From contig NZ_CP015584.1 of assembly GCF_001941945.1 (NCBI RefSeq), positions 310,001 through 374,000 of the forward strand: 64,000 nt of DNA, read 5' to 3'. This DNA comes from Roseomonas gilardii (GTDB taxonomy: Bacteria > Pseudomonadota > Alphaproteobacteria > Acetobacterales > Acetobacteraceae). Numbering within the stretch: the stretch's first letter is position 1; each line of letters starts with the position of its first letter. The position numbers and the translations under genes are program-made. This document shows, piece by piece, positions 17,991 through 26,435 of the stretch. The notes under the pieces were generated by a model, which was given only the letters and a program-made list of their open reading frames with translations, was not told the DNA's origin and searched no databases.

Positions 17991-19224
17991 TGGCCCCGTC
18001 GGTCTGCGGAATACGTGCCGGAGGCGGGTAGATGTAAGGCCCAAGCACCAGAAGCAGTGCAGAAGCGGCGATCAGCAGCACCTCAAGCCCGACGAAGGCT
18101 GTCTCGTAGGAACCCAATGCCTGGAAAGTCCAGCCCAGCGCGCCCGCCCCGGCCGCCTGCCCCAGCATGACGAAGGAGAACATCGTACCGTGCAGCGCCC
18201 CGAAGGCACGTGTGCCGAAGTAGCGGCCGATGAGGAAGGACATCAGGTCGATCTCGGCGCCGATACCAAGGCCCAGCAGCACTGTTCCTACCAGGGGCCA
18301 AGGATAGGCGGCCTCGCTGCCCAGGAGCAGCAACCCAGCCAGGGGGCACAGCAGGAAGAAGACGCCGATATAAGGGGCGAAGATGCGGTCCATCAGCCAG
18401 CCGGCGAAGAGACGCCCGACGATCAGCGCCAGCCCTGCCCCGGTCATGGCGGTCACCGCGATGGCGGGCGGGATGCCGCGATCGGTCAGCATCGGCACCA
18501 CATGCACCAGCGTGCCGTTGATGACGAAGGCGGCGATGCAGAAAGCCGCGACCATGGCCCAATAGCGCCACATCCGCGCCGCCTCGGCGAAGCTGGTGCC
18601 AGAACTGCCCGCGCCATGCATATGCGGTGCCTCCGCTGCCGTCGGTTCGCGGACCACCAGCAGAGCTGGCAGGAAGGCCAGGACCATGATGCCGACGCCG
18701 AGCCCGACATAGCCCAGCCGCCAGCCCAGGCTGCGGATCATGAATTCGGAGGCCATGGGCACCAGCGCCGTGCCCATTCCCACGCCCGCCAGCGTGACGC
18801 CGAGAGCCAGGCCGCGCTGCCGGTCGAACCAGCGCGTGACCACCTTGGAGTAGGATGTCGGGTTTTGCCCGACACTGCACAAGCCAGCCAGGGCATAGAG
18901 GAAGAACACCATGGCCGGGGAGGCGTTGAGAAGGCACATCGCTGTCGTGGCGGCCGCGAATAGCACGATGGAGACCAGCAGCGGGCGCCGCACGCCATGG
19001 AGGTCGAGCAACCGGCCGAAGAAGGGCGTGGCCAGCGCTGCCATGAGGTTGGAGACGCCGATGGCCGCCGCCATGGTGCCGCGCCCGAAACCCAGCTCCT
19101 GCGAGACGGGCTTGAGGAACACTCCGGCGGCAAAGACGTTGATGGAGCCCTGGCCAACGATCAAAGCCAGCGCCGAGGCCAGCGCGATGCTCCATCCGCG
19201 CCGGTTGCTTCCTTCCTTGAACAT
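17965..19224 (-). CDS. MFS transporter, monocarboxylate/oxalate-formate antiporter type
   Basis: The 419-residue, 12-helix permease has ASALALIVGQGSINVFAAGVF in helix 1, RWFDRQRGLALGVTLAGVGMG in helices 4-5 and a central His/Gly loop. These features match the MCT/OFA group, which moves monocarboxylates. AAGGGAACGG precedes the ATG at 19224. It lies downstream of the propeller and monooxygenase genes on the same strand, separated by a hairpin, and may import the substrate of that operon (inference). No substrate can be read from sequence. Confidence 0.82.
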   Translation of the reverse strand: MFKEGSNRRGWSIALASALALIVGQGSINVFAAGVFLKPVSQELGFGRGTMAAAIGVSNLMAALATPFFGRLLDLHGVRRPLLVSIVLFAAATTAMCLLNASPAMVFFLYALAGLCSVGQNPTSYSKVVTRWFDRQRGLALGVTLAGVGMGTALVPMASEFMIRSLGWRLGYVGLGVGIMVLAFLPALLVVREPTAAEAPHMHGAGSSGTSFAEAARMWRYWAMVAAFCIAAFVINGTLVHVVPMLTDRGIPPAIAVTAMTGAGLALIVGRLFAGWLMDRIFAPYIGVFFLLCPLAGLLLLGSEAAYPWPLVGTVLLGLGIGAEIDLMSFLIGRYFGTRAFGALHGTMFSFVMLGQAAGAGALGWTFQALGSYETAFVGLEVLLIAASALLLVLGPYIYPPPARIPQTDGAIAPQGLSH

Positions 19225-19256
19225 GTCCGTTCCCTTTGGTTCTTTCTTGCGGATGA

Positions 19257-19294
19257 CCGCGCCCGCTCCGCTCTACGGCGGATGACGGGCGCGG
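19257..19294 (-). terminator. Hairpin between the beta-propeller and MFS genes
   Basis: Perfect 9-base arms CCGCGCCCG / CGGGCGCGG, with an inner TCCGC / GCGGA pair within the 20-base loop. It lies between two co-directional genes, so it may attenuate or process the transcript rather than end it fully. Confidence 0.5.
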
Positions 19295-19303
19295 CTGGTG
19301 TCG

Positions 19304-20443
19304 TCAGACCTCGACCTTGCCCATGCGATCCTTAGCCGCATCGAAGAACATCATGTCGTCCACATTCGCGATGCGCGGGCGGCCCTTGGCGAGGCCGCGG
19401 TAGAAATCGCCCTTCGACACGGGTGCGACCTCAGCGATCATGCACCAGGTCTCTCCACCGTCGCGGCTGGCAAAGACCTGCCCATCCGTATCGGCGGCAT
19501 AGAGGGCATAGCCGTCGGTCCAGGCCTCCAGCGTCAGCCCGCCCCACATGGCGCGCTGTCCGTTCGGCAGACCCCCGAGCAGCGTCGTCCAGCTCTTTCC
19601 GCCATTGGTGCTGCGGGCGATGCGACCCCGGGCGCGGCCCAGCCTGTACCAGTGCGGCGGCCAGCCCACCGCGCCGCCGACAAAGATCAGGTCCGGCTGA
19701 TCGGGATGCGCAACCATCGGCTCGGGGTAGTCGAGCTCCGCGGCGAAGGCGTTCCGCTGCCAGGTGGCACCGTCGTCATGGCTTTCCATCATGCCGACCA
19801 AACCATTGGAGACGATGATCCGGCCGGGCCGATCGGGATGCACGGCGATGCGGTGCATGTCCACTTCGGCCGGGTCTGGGTCCACCGGCAGGGCGCGGAA
19901 GCTGCCGCCGCCGTCCTCGGAGACCAGCAGCGCGCCCACCTCGATGCCGACATAGAGGCGGTCGCCCTGGATGACGATCTCCTTCACATGGCCCTGGTGC
20001 GGCGGCGGAGGGAAGAACCAGCGATGCGCGTCGGGCACCTCGCGCAGCGCGGTCAGTTCCGACCAGCTTTCCCCGCCGTCGCGGCTGATGAACAGCGCGG
20101 CGGGCATGGTGCCGGCGATCAGCACCTCCTCGCCCCGCAGGCGCCCACTGCGAATGGCCCAGGCGTCGAACTGCGTGATGCCGTTGTTGACGAAGCGCCA
20201 GCTCCGCCCCGCATCGTCGCTGCGCGCGATGCCGCAGCCGTGGGTGGCGGCGAAGAGCCGGCCGTCTTCGAGCTGCGTCAGTCCGCTGACGAAGATTCCC
20301 TCCAGCGCGCGGCCGCGTAGGAACCAGTTCTGGGCGCTCTTGCTCTCCAGCAGGAAGACGCCATCGACCGTGCCGATGGCCATGCTGCCGCCGGGAGAGG
20401 CAACGCGATGCGCGTTCTCGCCTCCATTGGAGATCAGAATCAT
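19304..20443 (-). CDS. Sortilin/VPS10-type beta-propeller with six Asp-box repeats
   Basis: The 379-residue protein is built of beta-propeller blades marked by six Asp-boxes: SDDAGRSW, SRDGGESW, SEDGGGSF, SHDDGATW, STNGGKSW and SRDGGETW. Other blade strands such as IAVHPDRPGRI recur. The chosen ATG (20443) follows GAGAGG and gives no signal peptide or membrane segment, so it is predicted cytoplasmic, unlike sialidases and sortilins that share the repeat. It sits between an alpha/beta hydrolase and an MFS gene in an aromatic-type operon. No catalytic function is assigned; a scaffold or lactonase/hydrolase-like role is possible. Confidence 0.8.
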   Translation of the reverse strand: MILISNGGENAHRVASPGGSMAIGTVDGVFLLESKSAQNWFLRGRALEGIFVSGLTQLEDGRLFAATHGCGIARSDDAGRSWRFVNNGITQFDAWAIRSGRLRGEEVLIAGTMPAALFISRDGGESWSELTALREVPDAHRWFFPPPPHQGHVKEIVIQGDRLYVGIEVGALLVSEDGGGSFRALPVDPDPAEVDMHRIAVHPDRPGRIIVSNGLVGMMESHDDGATWQRNAFAAELDYPEPMVAHPDQPDLIFVGGAVGWPPHWYRLGRARGRIARSTNGGKSWTTLLGGLPNGQRAMWGGLTLEAWTDGYALYAADTDGQVFASRDGGETWCMIAEVAPVSKGDFYRGLAKGRPRIANVDDMMFFDAAKDRMGKVEV

Positions 20444-20478
20444 TCCTGTGTTCCTCTCGTTCTTCTTCCAGGCGGCAT

Positions 20479-21333
20479 TCATGTCACGGCTTCCCCGGCC
20501 AGGGCGCGGCGGCGCACGAAGCCCAGCAGTGAGCGTCCCAGCGTCCCGGCATCCAGCCAGTCCGTCATCGGCACGATGTCCACGTCCTGGTGCCGGGTCT
20601 CCAGCTCATCCAGTTCCGCATCCGGCATGATGCCGGCCAGCAGCAGGCCCGTGGCGCGGGAGTGAGTGTTGTCGTTGCCAGGCACGATGCAGGTGGGTAG
20701 ATCGAGCTGTCGCAGCTCCGTCTCCGTCGCACCCAGGATGGGCGTGTGCAAGCCTTGCTCCAGGCTGTCGCGCCACCGGCGCATGACGCGGATGAAGCGT
20801 TCGGGCGGGATCGCGAGCAGCGTTTCGGCGCGGGCAGGTTCCGCTTCGACCAGATCGCGGAAATGGTCGGTGCGGATGACCTCGGCCATGCCGCCGCGCT
20901 CCGCCGCCTCGATGAAGATCGTGTAGTAGCGTCGTGCCAGGCGGCGGACGGCGAATTCTCCCCCGGTCGGCCGCATCAGGAACAGGGCGCGAGCAATGCC
21001 CGGATAGCGCAGCGCCATCAGGATCGACATGCGGCAGCCAGAGGAGGAGCCGGCGAGGATGGCCCGCTCCGCGCCCAGCTCCCGCAGCAGCGCCATGGCA
21101 TCGTCCGCCCAGACTTCGAACTCGCTCGCCGTGTCCTCGATGGAAACGCCGGAGCGGCCGGTGTTGCGGCGGTCGTGCAGCAGGACGCGGCAGCCGCCAT
21201 CGGCCACGACGGCTGCGATGCCGCGCATCTCGTCCAGGCTGCGGCGGCCGCCCGGGGAAAGCATGACCCAGGGACCGTCCTCACCCAGAACTTCGTGATA
21301 CAGGCGAGTGCCGCGGATGGAGGCGAAGGGCAT
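20479..21333 (-). CDS. Alpha/beta-fold hydrolase
   Basis: The 284-residue hydrolase has an oxyanion-side LSPGGRRSLDEM, RNTGRSG on strand 4 and the nucleophile elbow AGSSSGCRMS (Gly-Ser-Ser-Ser-Gly, residue near 105). Asp and His of the triad are likely in the C-terminal third (PGNDNTHS and ETRHQDVD). Relatives include ring-cleavage-product hydrolases and esterases. The ATG at 21333 comes one base after the monooxygenase stop, so the two are coupled and may act in sequence on one aromatic substrate (inference). Confidence 0.82.
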   Translation of the reverse strand: MPFASIRGTRLYHEVLGEDGPWVMLSPGGRRSLDEMRGIAAVVADGGCRVLLHDRRNTGRSGVSIEDTASEFEVWADDAMALLRELGAERAILAGSSSGCRMSILMALRYPGIARALFLMRPTGGEFAVRRLARRYYTIFIEAAERGGMAEVIRTDHFRDLVEAEPARAETLLAIPPERFIRVMRRWRDSLEQGLHTPILGATETELRQLDLPTCIVPGNDNTHSRATGLLLAGIMPDAELDELETRHQDVDIVPMTDWLDAGTLGRSLLGFVRRRALAGEAVT

Positions 21334-21334
21334 G

Positions 21335-22561
21335 TCAGTACTGCCCCTTCGGCTCAAGGCCCAGGGCGAGCTGCCCGGCCATGCTGCCCACCGCGTCCCA
21401 GTTCAGGCTGATATGACGGGCGACCGCGTTGACGTCGCGCCAGGCGCGCTGCACCGGATTGGAAAGGTCCAGCCCCTGGCCGCCGGTGGAGGCGTTCAGC
21501 GCCTCCGCCGCACGCAGTGCGAGGCTGGTGGCGAAAGACTGGCCCCGGCGGCTCGCGATGCGGTCCTCCACCGAGATCTCCTCGCCGGACCGGGCAGTCT
21601 CGGCGCGGGCGCGGAGATCCCTCAACAGGATTTCCCGGGCGGCATCCACCGAAGCGGCCGCTTCGGCGACACGCAGCTGGATGGTGGGGAATTCCGCCAT
21701 GCGGTTGCCGCCGCCAGCCACGGCGCCCCGCGTGATGCGATGGCTCGTCATGTCGAGATAGCTTTCCAGCGCCCCGCCGGCAGCCCCGACCGCCGTGGCG
21801 GCGAGACAGGACGGGATGTTGCAGAGCATCGGCATCGCGTAGAGCGGCACGTCATGGAAGTCGCGGCCGGGGGTCCTGCCGGTGCCGGTATCCCGCACCC
21901 GCAGCACGCGGTGAGCGGGCACGAAAGCATCCTCCACCACTACGGTACGGGAACCGGTGCCGGCGAGGCCCACGGCATGCCAGGTGTCATCGATGGTGAA
22001 ATCGGCCTTCGGCACCAGCAGGAAGGAGAGCACAGGCGGCTCGCCCTCGGCACCGTCAGGGACGAGCACGGAGCAGATGGCCCAGTCGGCGGCGTCGCAG
22101 CCGCTGGCGAAGGCCCAGCGGCCCGTCAGGCGGAAGCCACCCTCGACAGGCCGCACCTTACCGGTGGGTGCATAGGAGGCGCAGGCAGTGGCATCGGGGT
22201 TTCCGTCCCACACATCGCGCTGCGCCTCCTCGGGAAAGCTCGCGATCAGCCACTGGTGCGCAGCCAGCAGGCCGCAAGCCCAGCCGGTCGAAGGGCAGGC
22301 ACCCGCCACATCCATGATGAGATCGGCGAGGATGGCGAAGTCCTGCTCGAAGCCGTGGAAGGCATGCGGTTGCACGGTGCGGAACAGCCCGGCCTCGCGT
22401 AGGGCTGCGACGTTCTCGTCCGGAATCTGGCGCCGCCGTTCGGCTTCCGCTGCGCGGGAGCGGATCTCCGGCAGGAGATGGCGGATGGCGGCCTTCAGCA
22501 CGGTAGGGGTGTTCCCCGCCTGCTCGTGCAGGGCGCGGGGCGCGAGGGAGATCTGGTTCAT
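21335..22561 (-). CDS. Flavin-dependent monooxygenase, oxygenase component (acyl-CoA dehydrogenase fold, HsaA/HpaH-like)
   Basis: The 408-residue protein has the acyl-CoA dehydrogenase fold used by group D two-component monooxygenases: N-terminal helices with DENVAALREAGLF, a middle beta domain (GFRLTGRWAFASGCDAADW), and a C-terminal helical domain of the Acyl-CoA_dh_2 kind. With a flavin reductase 19 bases upstream, ortho-hydroxylation of a phenol-type substrate by reduced flavin and O2 is more likely than acyl-CoA oxidation. The catalytic base Glu of true dehydrogenases is not evident. Substrate is unknown. Confidence 0.82.
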   Translation of the reverse strand: MNQISLAPRALHEQAGNTPTVLKAAIRHLLPEIRSRAAEAERRRQIPDENVAALREAGLFRTVQPHAFHGFEQDFAILADLIMDVAGACPSTGWACGLLAAHQWLIASFPEEAQRDVWDGNPDATACASYAPTGKVRPVEGGFRLTGRWAFASGCDAADWAICSVLVPDGAEGEPPVLSFLLVPKADFTIDDTWHAVGLAGTGSRTVVVEDAFVPAHRVLRVRDTGTGRTPGRDFHDVPLYAMPMLCNIPSCLAATAVGAAGGALESYLDMTSHRITRGAVAGGGNRMAEFPTIQLRVAEAAASVDAAREILLRDLRARAETARSGEEISVEDRIASRRGQSFATSLALRAAEALNASTGGQGLDLSNPVQRAWRDVNAVARHISLNWDAVGSMAGQLALGLEPKGQY

Positions 22562-22580
22562 GGGGGGCTTTCTCCGGTCG

Positions 22581-23090
22581 CTAGGCGGCGGGCGCGGTGA
22601 CGCAATAGCCGGCATCGTGGTAGAGAAGGGGCGAGCTGCCTTCGCACAGCTCCGCCTTCTCCACTTCGCCGACGAGGATGAGATGCGTGCCGTAAGGGAC
22701 GGCGGCGGCCTTGCGGCAGAACAGGTTGGCCTGTGCGCCGCGAAGGAAGGGCACGCCGTCCTCGCTGTTCTGCCATTCATCCCCATCGAAACGACGCTCG
22801 GGCGGCACACCGCCGCTGAAGGCGGCGGAGACGTCGCCCTGGCTGCTGTGCAGCACGTTGACGCAGAAGCGGGGTGCCCGCAGCAGGATGTCATGCAACA
22901 GGGTTTGCCGGTGGATGCAGACCAGCAGCGATGGAGGCTCCATGGAGAGCGAGGTGACAGCGGTGGCTGTCATGCCGTGCCGGCGCGCATGGTCGCAGGC
23001 GGTGACGACCGTCACCGTGGATGCGAAGCGCCGCATGGCAGCGCGAAAGGCAGCGTGCACGCCAGGGGGCGTGGCAACAGGGGACGTCAT
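22581..23090 (-). CDS. Flavin reductase component of a two-component monooxygenase
   Basis: The 169-residue protein has the split-barrel flavin reductase fold. N-terminal FRAAMRRFASTVTVVTA, then GMTATAVTSLSMEPPSLLVCI, FCVNVLHSSQ and C-terminal HLILVGEVE are all typical of HpaC/HsaB relatives. It would use NAD(P)H to supply reduced flavin to the oxygenase encoded next. GGAGG stands five bases before the ATG. It is the first gene of its operon and is divergent from the MarR gene. Confidence 0.9.
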   Translation of the reverse strand: MTSPVATPPGVHAAFRAAMRRFASTVTVVTACDHARRHGMTATAVTSLSMEPPSLLVCIHRQTLLHDILLRAPRFCVNVLHSSQGDVSAAFSGGVPPERRFDGDEWQNSEDGVPFLRGAQANLFCRKAAAVPYGTHLILVGEVEKAELCEGSSPLLYHDAGYCVTAPAA

Positions 23091-23157
23091 ATCTTCCTCC
23101 GGAATGCTTGCTTGGCGCAGGTCTTTCCGGCACGCACGCTAACTGCATCGCCTTGAT

Positions 23158-23173
23158 ATTTGCAAATGCAAAT
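23158..23173. promoter_or_regulatory. Candidate MarR operator
   Basis: Perfect inverted repeat ATTTGCA-AA-TGCAAAT in an A/T-rich patch between the divergent flavin-reductase and MarR genes. Size, symmetry and location fit a MarR-family operator controlling both genes. Confidence 0.65.
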
Positions 23174-23209
23174 TTTGCTATTGCATGTTTTTAACGCCGA
23201 GGGCCTCGC

Positions 23210-23668
23210 ATGTACCGGCTGACCGAATCCTTCCCCTATCTCGTCAACCGCGTGGGCGTGCGGGTGGGGGAGGTCTTTTCCCGTCGGCTGGAAGCCTATG
23301 ACGTGACCCTGCCGATGTATCGTGTGATGGCCGCGCTCCGGATGCAGGGCGACCAGCGGCTGGGGGATCTGGCCGAGGTGACATCGGTGGAAATGTCCAC
23401 CCTTTCGCGTCTGATCAGCGCGATGGTGGCGAAGAAGCTCGTTTCCCGCCAACGACCGGAGGACAATGGCCGCGCGGTGGAGATCAACCTGACGGCGCAG
23501 GGCAGGACCCTGGTGGAAGAACTGATGCCCCTGGCCGTCCAGCACGAGGCGCTGGCCCTACGCGGCTTCACCCGCGAGGAGTCGGAGCGGCTGAAGCGCG
23601 ATCTCGTGCGTGTCTTCGAGAATCTGGTCGCCTTCGAAGCCGAGATCGGTGAATCGAGCGGCGGGTGA
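23210..23668 (+). CDS. MarR-family transcriptional regulator
   Basis: The 152-residue winged-helix dimeric regulator has FSRRLEAYDVTLPMYRVMAAL in the dimer and first helices, the recognition helix region VEMSTLSRLISAMVAKKLV, and the wing with RPEDNGRAVEINLT. MarR proteins usually repress divergent catabolic operons and release DNA on binding a phenolic ligand. Its neighbour across the 119-base divergent region is the two-component monooxygenase operon, which it probably controls. Confidence 0.9.
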   Translation: MYRLTESFPYLVNRVGVRVGEVFSRRLEAYDVTLPMYRVMAALRMQGDQRLGDLAEVTSVEMSTLSRLISAMVAKKLVSRQRPEDNGRAVEINLTAQGRTLVEELMPLAVQHEALALRGFTREESERLKRDLVRVFENLVAFEAEIGESSGG

Positions 23669-23836
23669 TCGCCCTCGGATGATGGGGGACATGAGTCAGC
23701 CCCGTGCTGAGGACCGGCGAGGTCGTCGTGGCAGAGACGACTGCCCACGGCCCCGGACAGGGTTCCTCAGGCGATGCAAATCCGGGAGGCCATGCGGGAA
23801 TGGCACCACCTGCACGAAGGCTCCGGTCGAGGAGCT

Positions 23837-24259
23837 TCAGACCTCCACGTAGATCTGGCCCTCATCCGTCGTCCCGACCGGGACCGTGGTCGCGGGTGGT
23901 CTCTCGACCAAGCTGTCCCGGCCCGTGATCCCCGCGGGATAGCTGCGCGTCCGCAGCTTCTGGGGCTCGGCCCTGGACAGGCCGGTACGGATGTCGAACT
24001 CCCAGCCATGCCAGGGGCAGCGCAGGATCTCGCCCTCCCGCGTATAGCGCATCTGGCCGGGCTCTGCCGGATCGGCCTCGACGAGCCCCAGCGCGGTCCC
24101 ATGGCACAACTCGCCTCCTTGGTGCGGGCAGCGGTTCAGCAGGCCGAAGAGATCGCCCCCCAGGTTGAAGAGGATGATCTTCTTCCCCGCTGCCTCCACC
24201 AGCAGGCGCCCCCCTGGCGGCAAGGCGGTGACTGGGGCGACCAGGTAGCGAGTCATCAT
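23837..24259 (-). CDS. Rieske [2Fe-2S] ferredoxin-like protein
   Basis: The 140-residue single-domain protein has a Rieske cluster site: C-x-H in NRCPHQGGELCHG and C-x2-H in LRCPWHGWEFDIRTG. A longer than usual insert (about 30 residues) lies between the two halves. It could donate electrons to an oxygenase, but no oxygenase terminal component is encoded beside it. It is the last gene of a LacI-headed ABC/amidohydrolase array and overlaps the preceding amidohydrolase by ATGA. Confidence 0.85.
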   Translation of the reverse strand: MMTRYLVAPVTALPPGGRLLVEAAGKKIILFNLGGDLFGLLNRCPHQGGELCHGTALGLVEADPAEPGQMRYTREGEILRCPWHGWEFDIRTGLSRAEPQKLRTRSYPAGITGRDSLVERPPATTVPVGTTDEGQIYVEV

Positions 24260-25374
24260 GCCGCCCCGTAGAGCGCTCGTGCATTGCCCAGGAACAGCGC
24301 GTTCCGGGCCGACTCCTCCAGGCGCACTGGCAGTGACCATTCCGGGGCGTCGAAGTCCCAGTGCGGGTAGTCAGTGGCGAAGAGCAGCCGGTCGATGCCG
24401 ATCCAGTCGATCACCTCGTTCAGGTGGTGGCGCCGCTCCGGCTCCTCCATCGGCTGGGTGGTCAGCCAGACATGACGGCGGATCACCTCCGAGGGGGCGC
24501 GGGTCAGGTGCGGCACCTCCTCGCGCAGGCGGGACCAGTGCTTGTCCAGCCGCCAGGCGAGGGCGGGGAGCCAGGCGAAGCCGGCCTCGATCAGCACCAG
24601 GCGCAGGCGGGGGAAGCGCTCGAAGACGCCCTCGATCACCATGCTGGTCAGCAGCGCCTGGCAGCACTGGGCATGGCCGACCATCTCCTCGATGTAGAAG
24701 GAGGGCCAGCCGCCGCCGGTCACCGGGTAGCCGCCATAGCCGAAGGCATGCACGCCGATGGGCAGGCCAGCCTCCTGCGCGGCGGCATAGACGGGCCAGT
24801 AGCGGCGCTGCCCCAGCGGCTCGGCGGTGCGGCTGAGGAGGAGGACCTGCACGAAGTCCGGATGACCCGCCCAGTGCGCGATCTCGGCCGCGGCCGCCTG
24901 TGGGTCCTCGTAGGGAACGACGACGGAGGCCTTGAGGCGGCGGTCCTTCGAGGTCCATTCCGCCACCTGCCACTCGTTCAGCGCCCGCGAGAGCGCCGCG
25001 CTGAAATCCAGGTTCTGCGCCGCCGCGGCCGCCGGGGCGATCACGTTCAGCACGCCCAGCGCCACGTTGTTCGGGTCGAGGTGCTGCGCCTGCATGAAGC
25101 CCAGGTCGCTGCCCGGTCGCCCGCCGGGCGGCCAGGAATCCCGCCGCGCCGCGTCCGGCTGGCCCTTCGGATAGGCCGGGCCGGACTGATAGCCATGGCG
25201 CGGCAGCATCCCGAAGGTGTCCATGTGCCTGCGCCATCGCTCGGATAGGTAGGGTAGGATGTCCCGCGCCTGGGCTAGGCAGGGATGGATGTCGCAATCG
25301 GCGATGGCCGGCTTGCTCACCAGTTTCCCTTGGGGGGCGGCTCCTGCCACCGGGTCGCGGAGCTCGACGTTCAT
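24256..25374 (-). CDS. COG2159-type amidohydrolase, copy 2
   Basis: The 372-residue TIM-barrel protein belongs to the amidohydrolase_2 group that includes ACMS decarboxylase and other metal-dependent decarboxylases. The N-terminal metal motif is ADCDIHPCLA, so the usual first His of HxH is replaced by Asp. A mid-barrel His is in PIGVHAFGYGG and the final Asp in LFATDYPHWDFD. It has ATGA overlaps with both neighbours and is a clear paralogue of the next gene. Decarboxylation or hydrolysis of a cyclic or aromatic carboxylate is possible; substrate unknown. Confidence 0.82.
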   Translation of the reverse strand: MNVELRDPVAGAAPQGKLVSKPAIADCDIHPCLAQARDILPYLSERWRRHMDTFGMLPRHGYQSGPAYPKGQPDAARRDSWPPGGRPGSDLGFMQAQHLDPNNVALGVLNVIAPAAAAAQNLDFSAALSRALNEWQVAEWTSKDRRLKASVVVPYEDPQAAAAEIAHWAGHPDFVQVLLLSRTAEPLGQRRYWPVYAAAQEAGLPIGVHAFGYGGYPVTGGGWPSFYIEEMVGHAQCCQALLTSMVIEGVFERFPRLRLVLIEAGFAWLPALAWRLDKHWSRLREEVPHLTRAPSEVIRRHVWLTTQPMEEPERRHHLNEVIDWIGIDRLLFATDYPHWDFDAPEWSLPVRLEESARNALFLGNARALYGAA

Positions 25375-26435
25375 GCGAAAGCCTCCTCCAACCGAGGATA
25401 GGTGGCGCGCGGGTTCTCCACCGCAATCTTGCGCGCCAGGGATTTCGGCAGCGCCGCCGGCAGGGCGTCGTCGCCGTCGAACTGCCAGTGGGGGTAGTCG
25501 GTGGAGAAGAGCAGGAGGTCCTCCGATCCCATCTGCTCGATCACCCGAAGCAGGTCGGAGGCCACGGGCGGCCCGTCCACCGGCTGGAGGGTGAAGCGCA
25601 CCTGCTCGCGGATGATCTCCGGCGGCGGGCGGTCCACCCAGGGGATTTCCATCCGCAGGCCCCGCCAGTACTTGTGCAGCCGCCAGAGATAGCCGGGCAG
25701 CCAGGTGAAGCCGCTCTCGATCATCACCACACGCAGGCCGGGGAAGCGGCCGAAGACGCCCTCGCAGACCAGCGAGGTGAGCTGCGTCTGCATCCCCTGC
25801 GCCTGGTTCACGTAGTCCTCGGTGTAGTAGGAGGGCCAGCCGATCGGCGTGACCGGATGGCGGTAGGCGGAGCCGGCATGGATGCCGATGGGCAACCCGT
25901 GCTTCTCGGCCGCCGCGTAGATCGGCCAGTGCTGCCGCTTCCCCCAGGGCGCGTCGTGCATCGCGGGCAGCAGCACCTGCACGAAGCGGCGGTCGGCGGC
26001 GCAACGCTCGATCTCCGCCACCGCCAGCTCCGGGTTCTGCACCGGCACGGTGATGGAGGCGCGCAGGCGCGGGTCGCGGTCCAGCCATTCCTTCGCCATC
26101 CAGTCGTTCACCGCGCGGGCGAAGGCGGCGGCCATATCCTCGCTGAACAGCACGGTGACGCCGTAGAGCACGTTGCAGATGGCGAGGCTGGTGCCGAACC
26201 CGTCCAGCGCCTGGGTCTGAAGCTGCACGAGGTCGGAACCCGGCTTGCCCGTCGCGGGCCGCCAGTCGGGCCGGGCGGTCAGCGGGCTCCGCAGCGGATA
26301 AGCGATGGTGTCCAGCTCATGCACCCCGCGCTCCGCCACCATGTCGCGCCAGAGCGGGTCGAGATGCGGCAACAGCGCCTTGAGCGACGGCACTGCCGGG
26401 TGGATGTCGCAGTCGATGGCCCCGGTGGGGATCAT
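25371..26435 (-). CDS. COG2159-type amidohydrolase, copy 1
   Basis: The 354-residue TIM-barrel amidohydrolase has IDCDIHPAVP at residues 7-16, His in PIGIHAGSAYRHP, and LLLFSTDYPHWQFDG carrying the conserved C-terminal Asp. Architecture and motifs repeat those of copy 2, implying tandem duplication with divergence. The pair may form a heteromer or act on successive intermediates. The stop overlaps copy 2 and the start overlaps the glycosidase stop (both ATGA), so it is coupled to a sugar-type operon, an unusual setting. Confidence 0.82.
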   Translation of the reverse strand: MIPTGAIDCDIHPAVPSLKALLPHLDPLWRDMVAERGVHELDTIAYPLRSPLTARPDWRPATGKPGSDLVQLQTQALDGFGTSLAICNVLYGVTVLFSEDMAAAFARAVNDWMAKEWLDRDPRLRASITVPVQNPELAVAEIERCAADRRFVQVLLPAMHDAPWGKRQHWPIYAAAEKHGLPIGIHAGSAYRHPVTPIGWPSYYTEDYVNQAQGMQTQLTSLVCEGVFGRFPGLRVVMIESGFTWLPGYLWRLHKYWRGLRMEIPWVDRPPPEIIREQVRFTLQPVDGPPVASDLLRVIEQMGSEDLLLFSTDYPHWQFDGDDALPAALPKSLARKIAVENPRATYPRLEEAFA

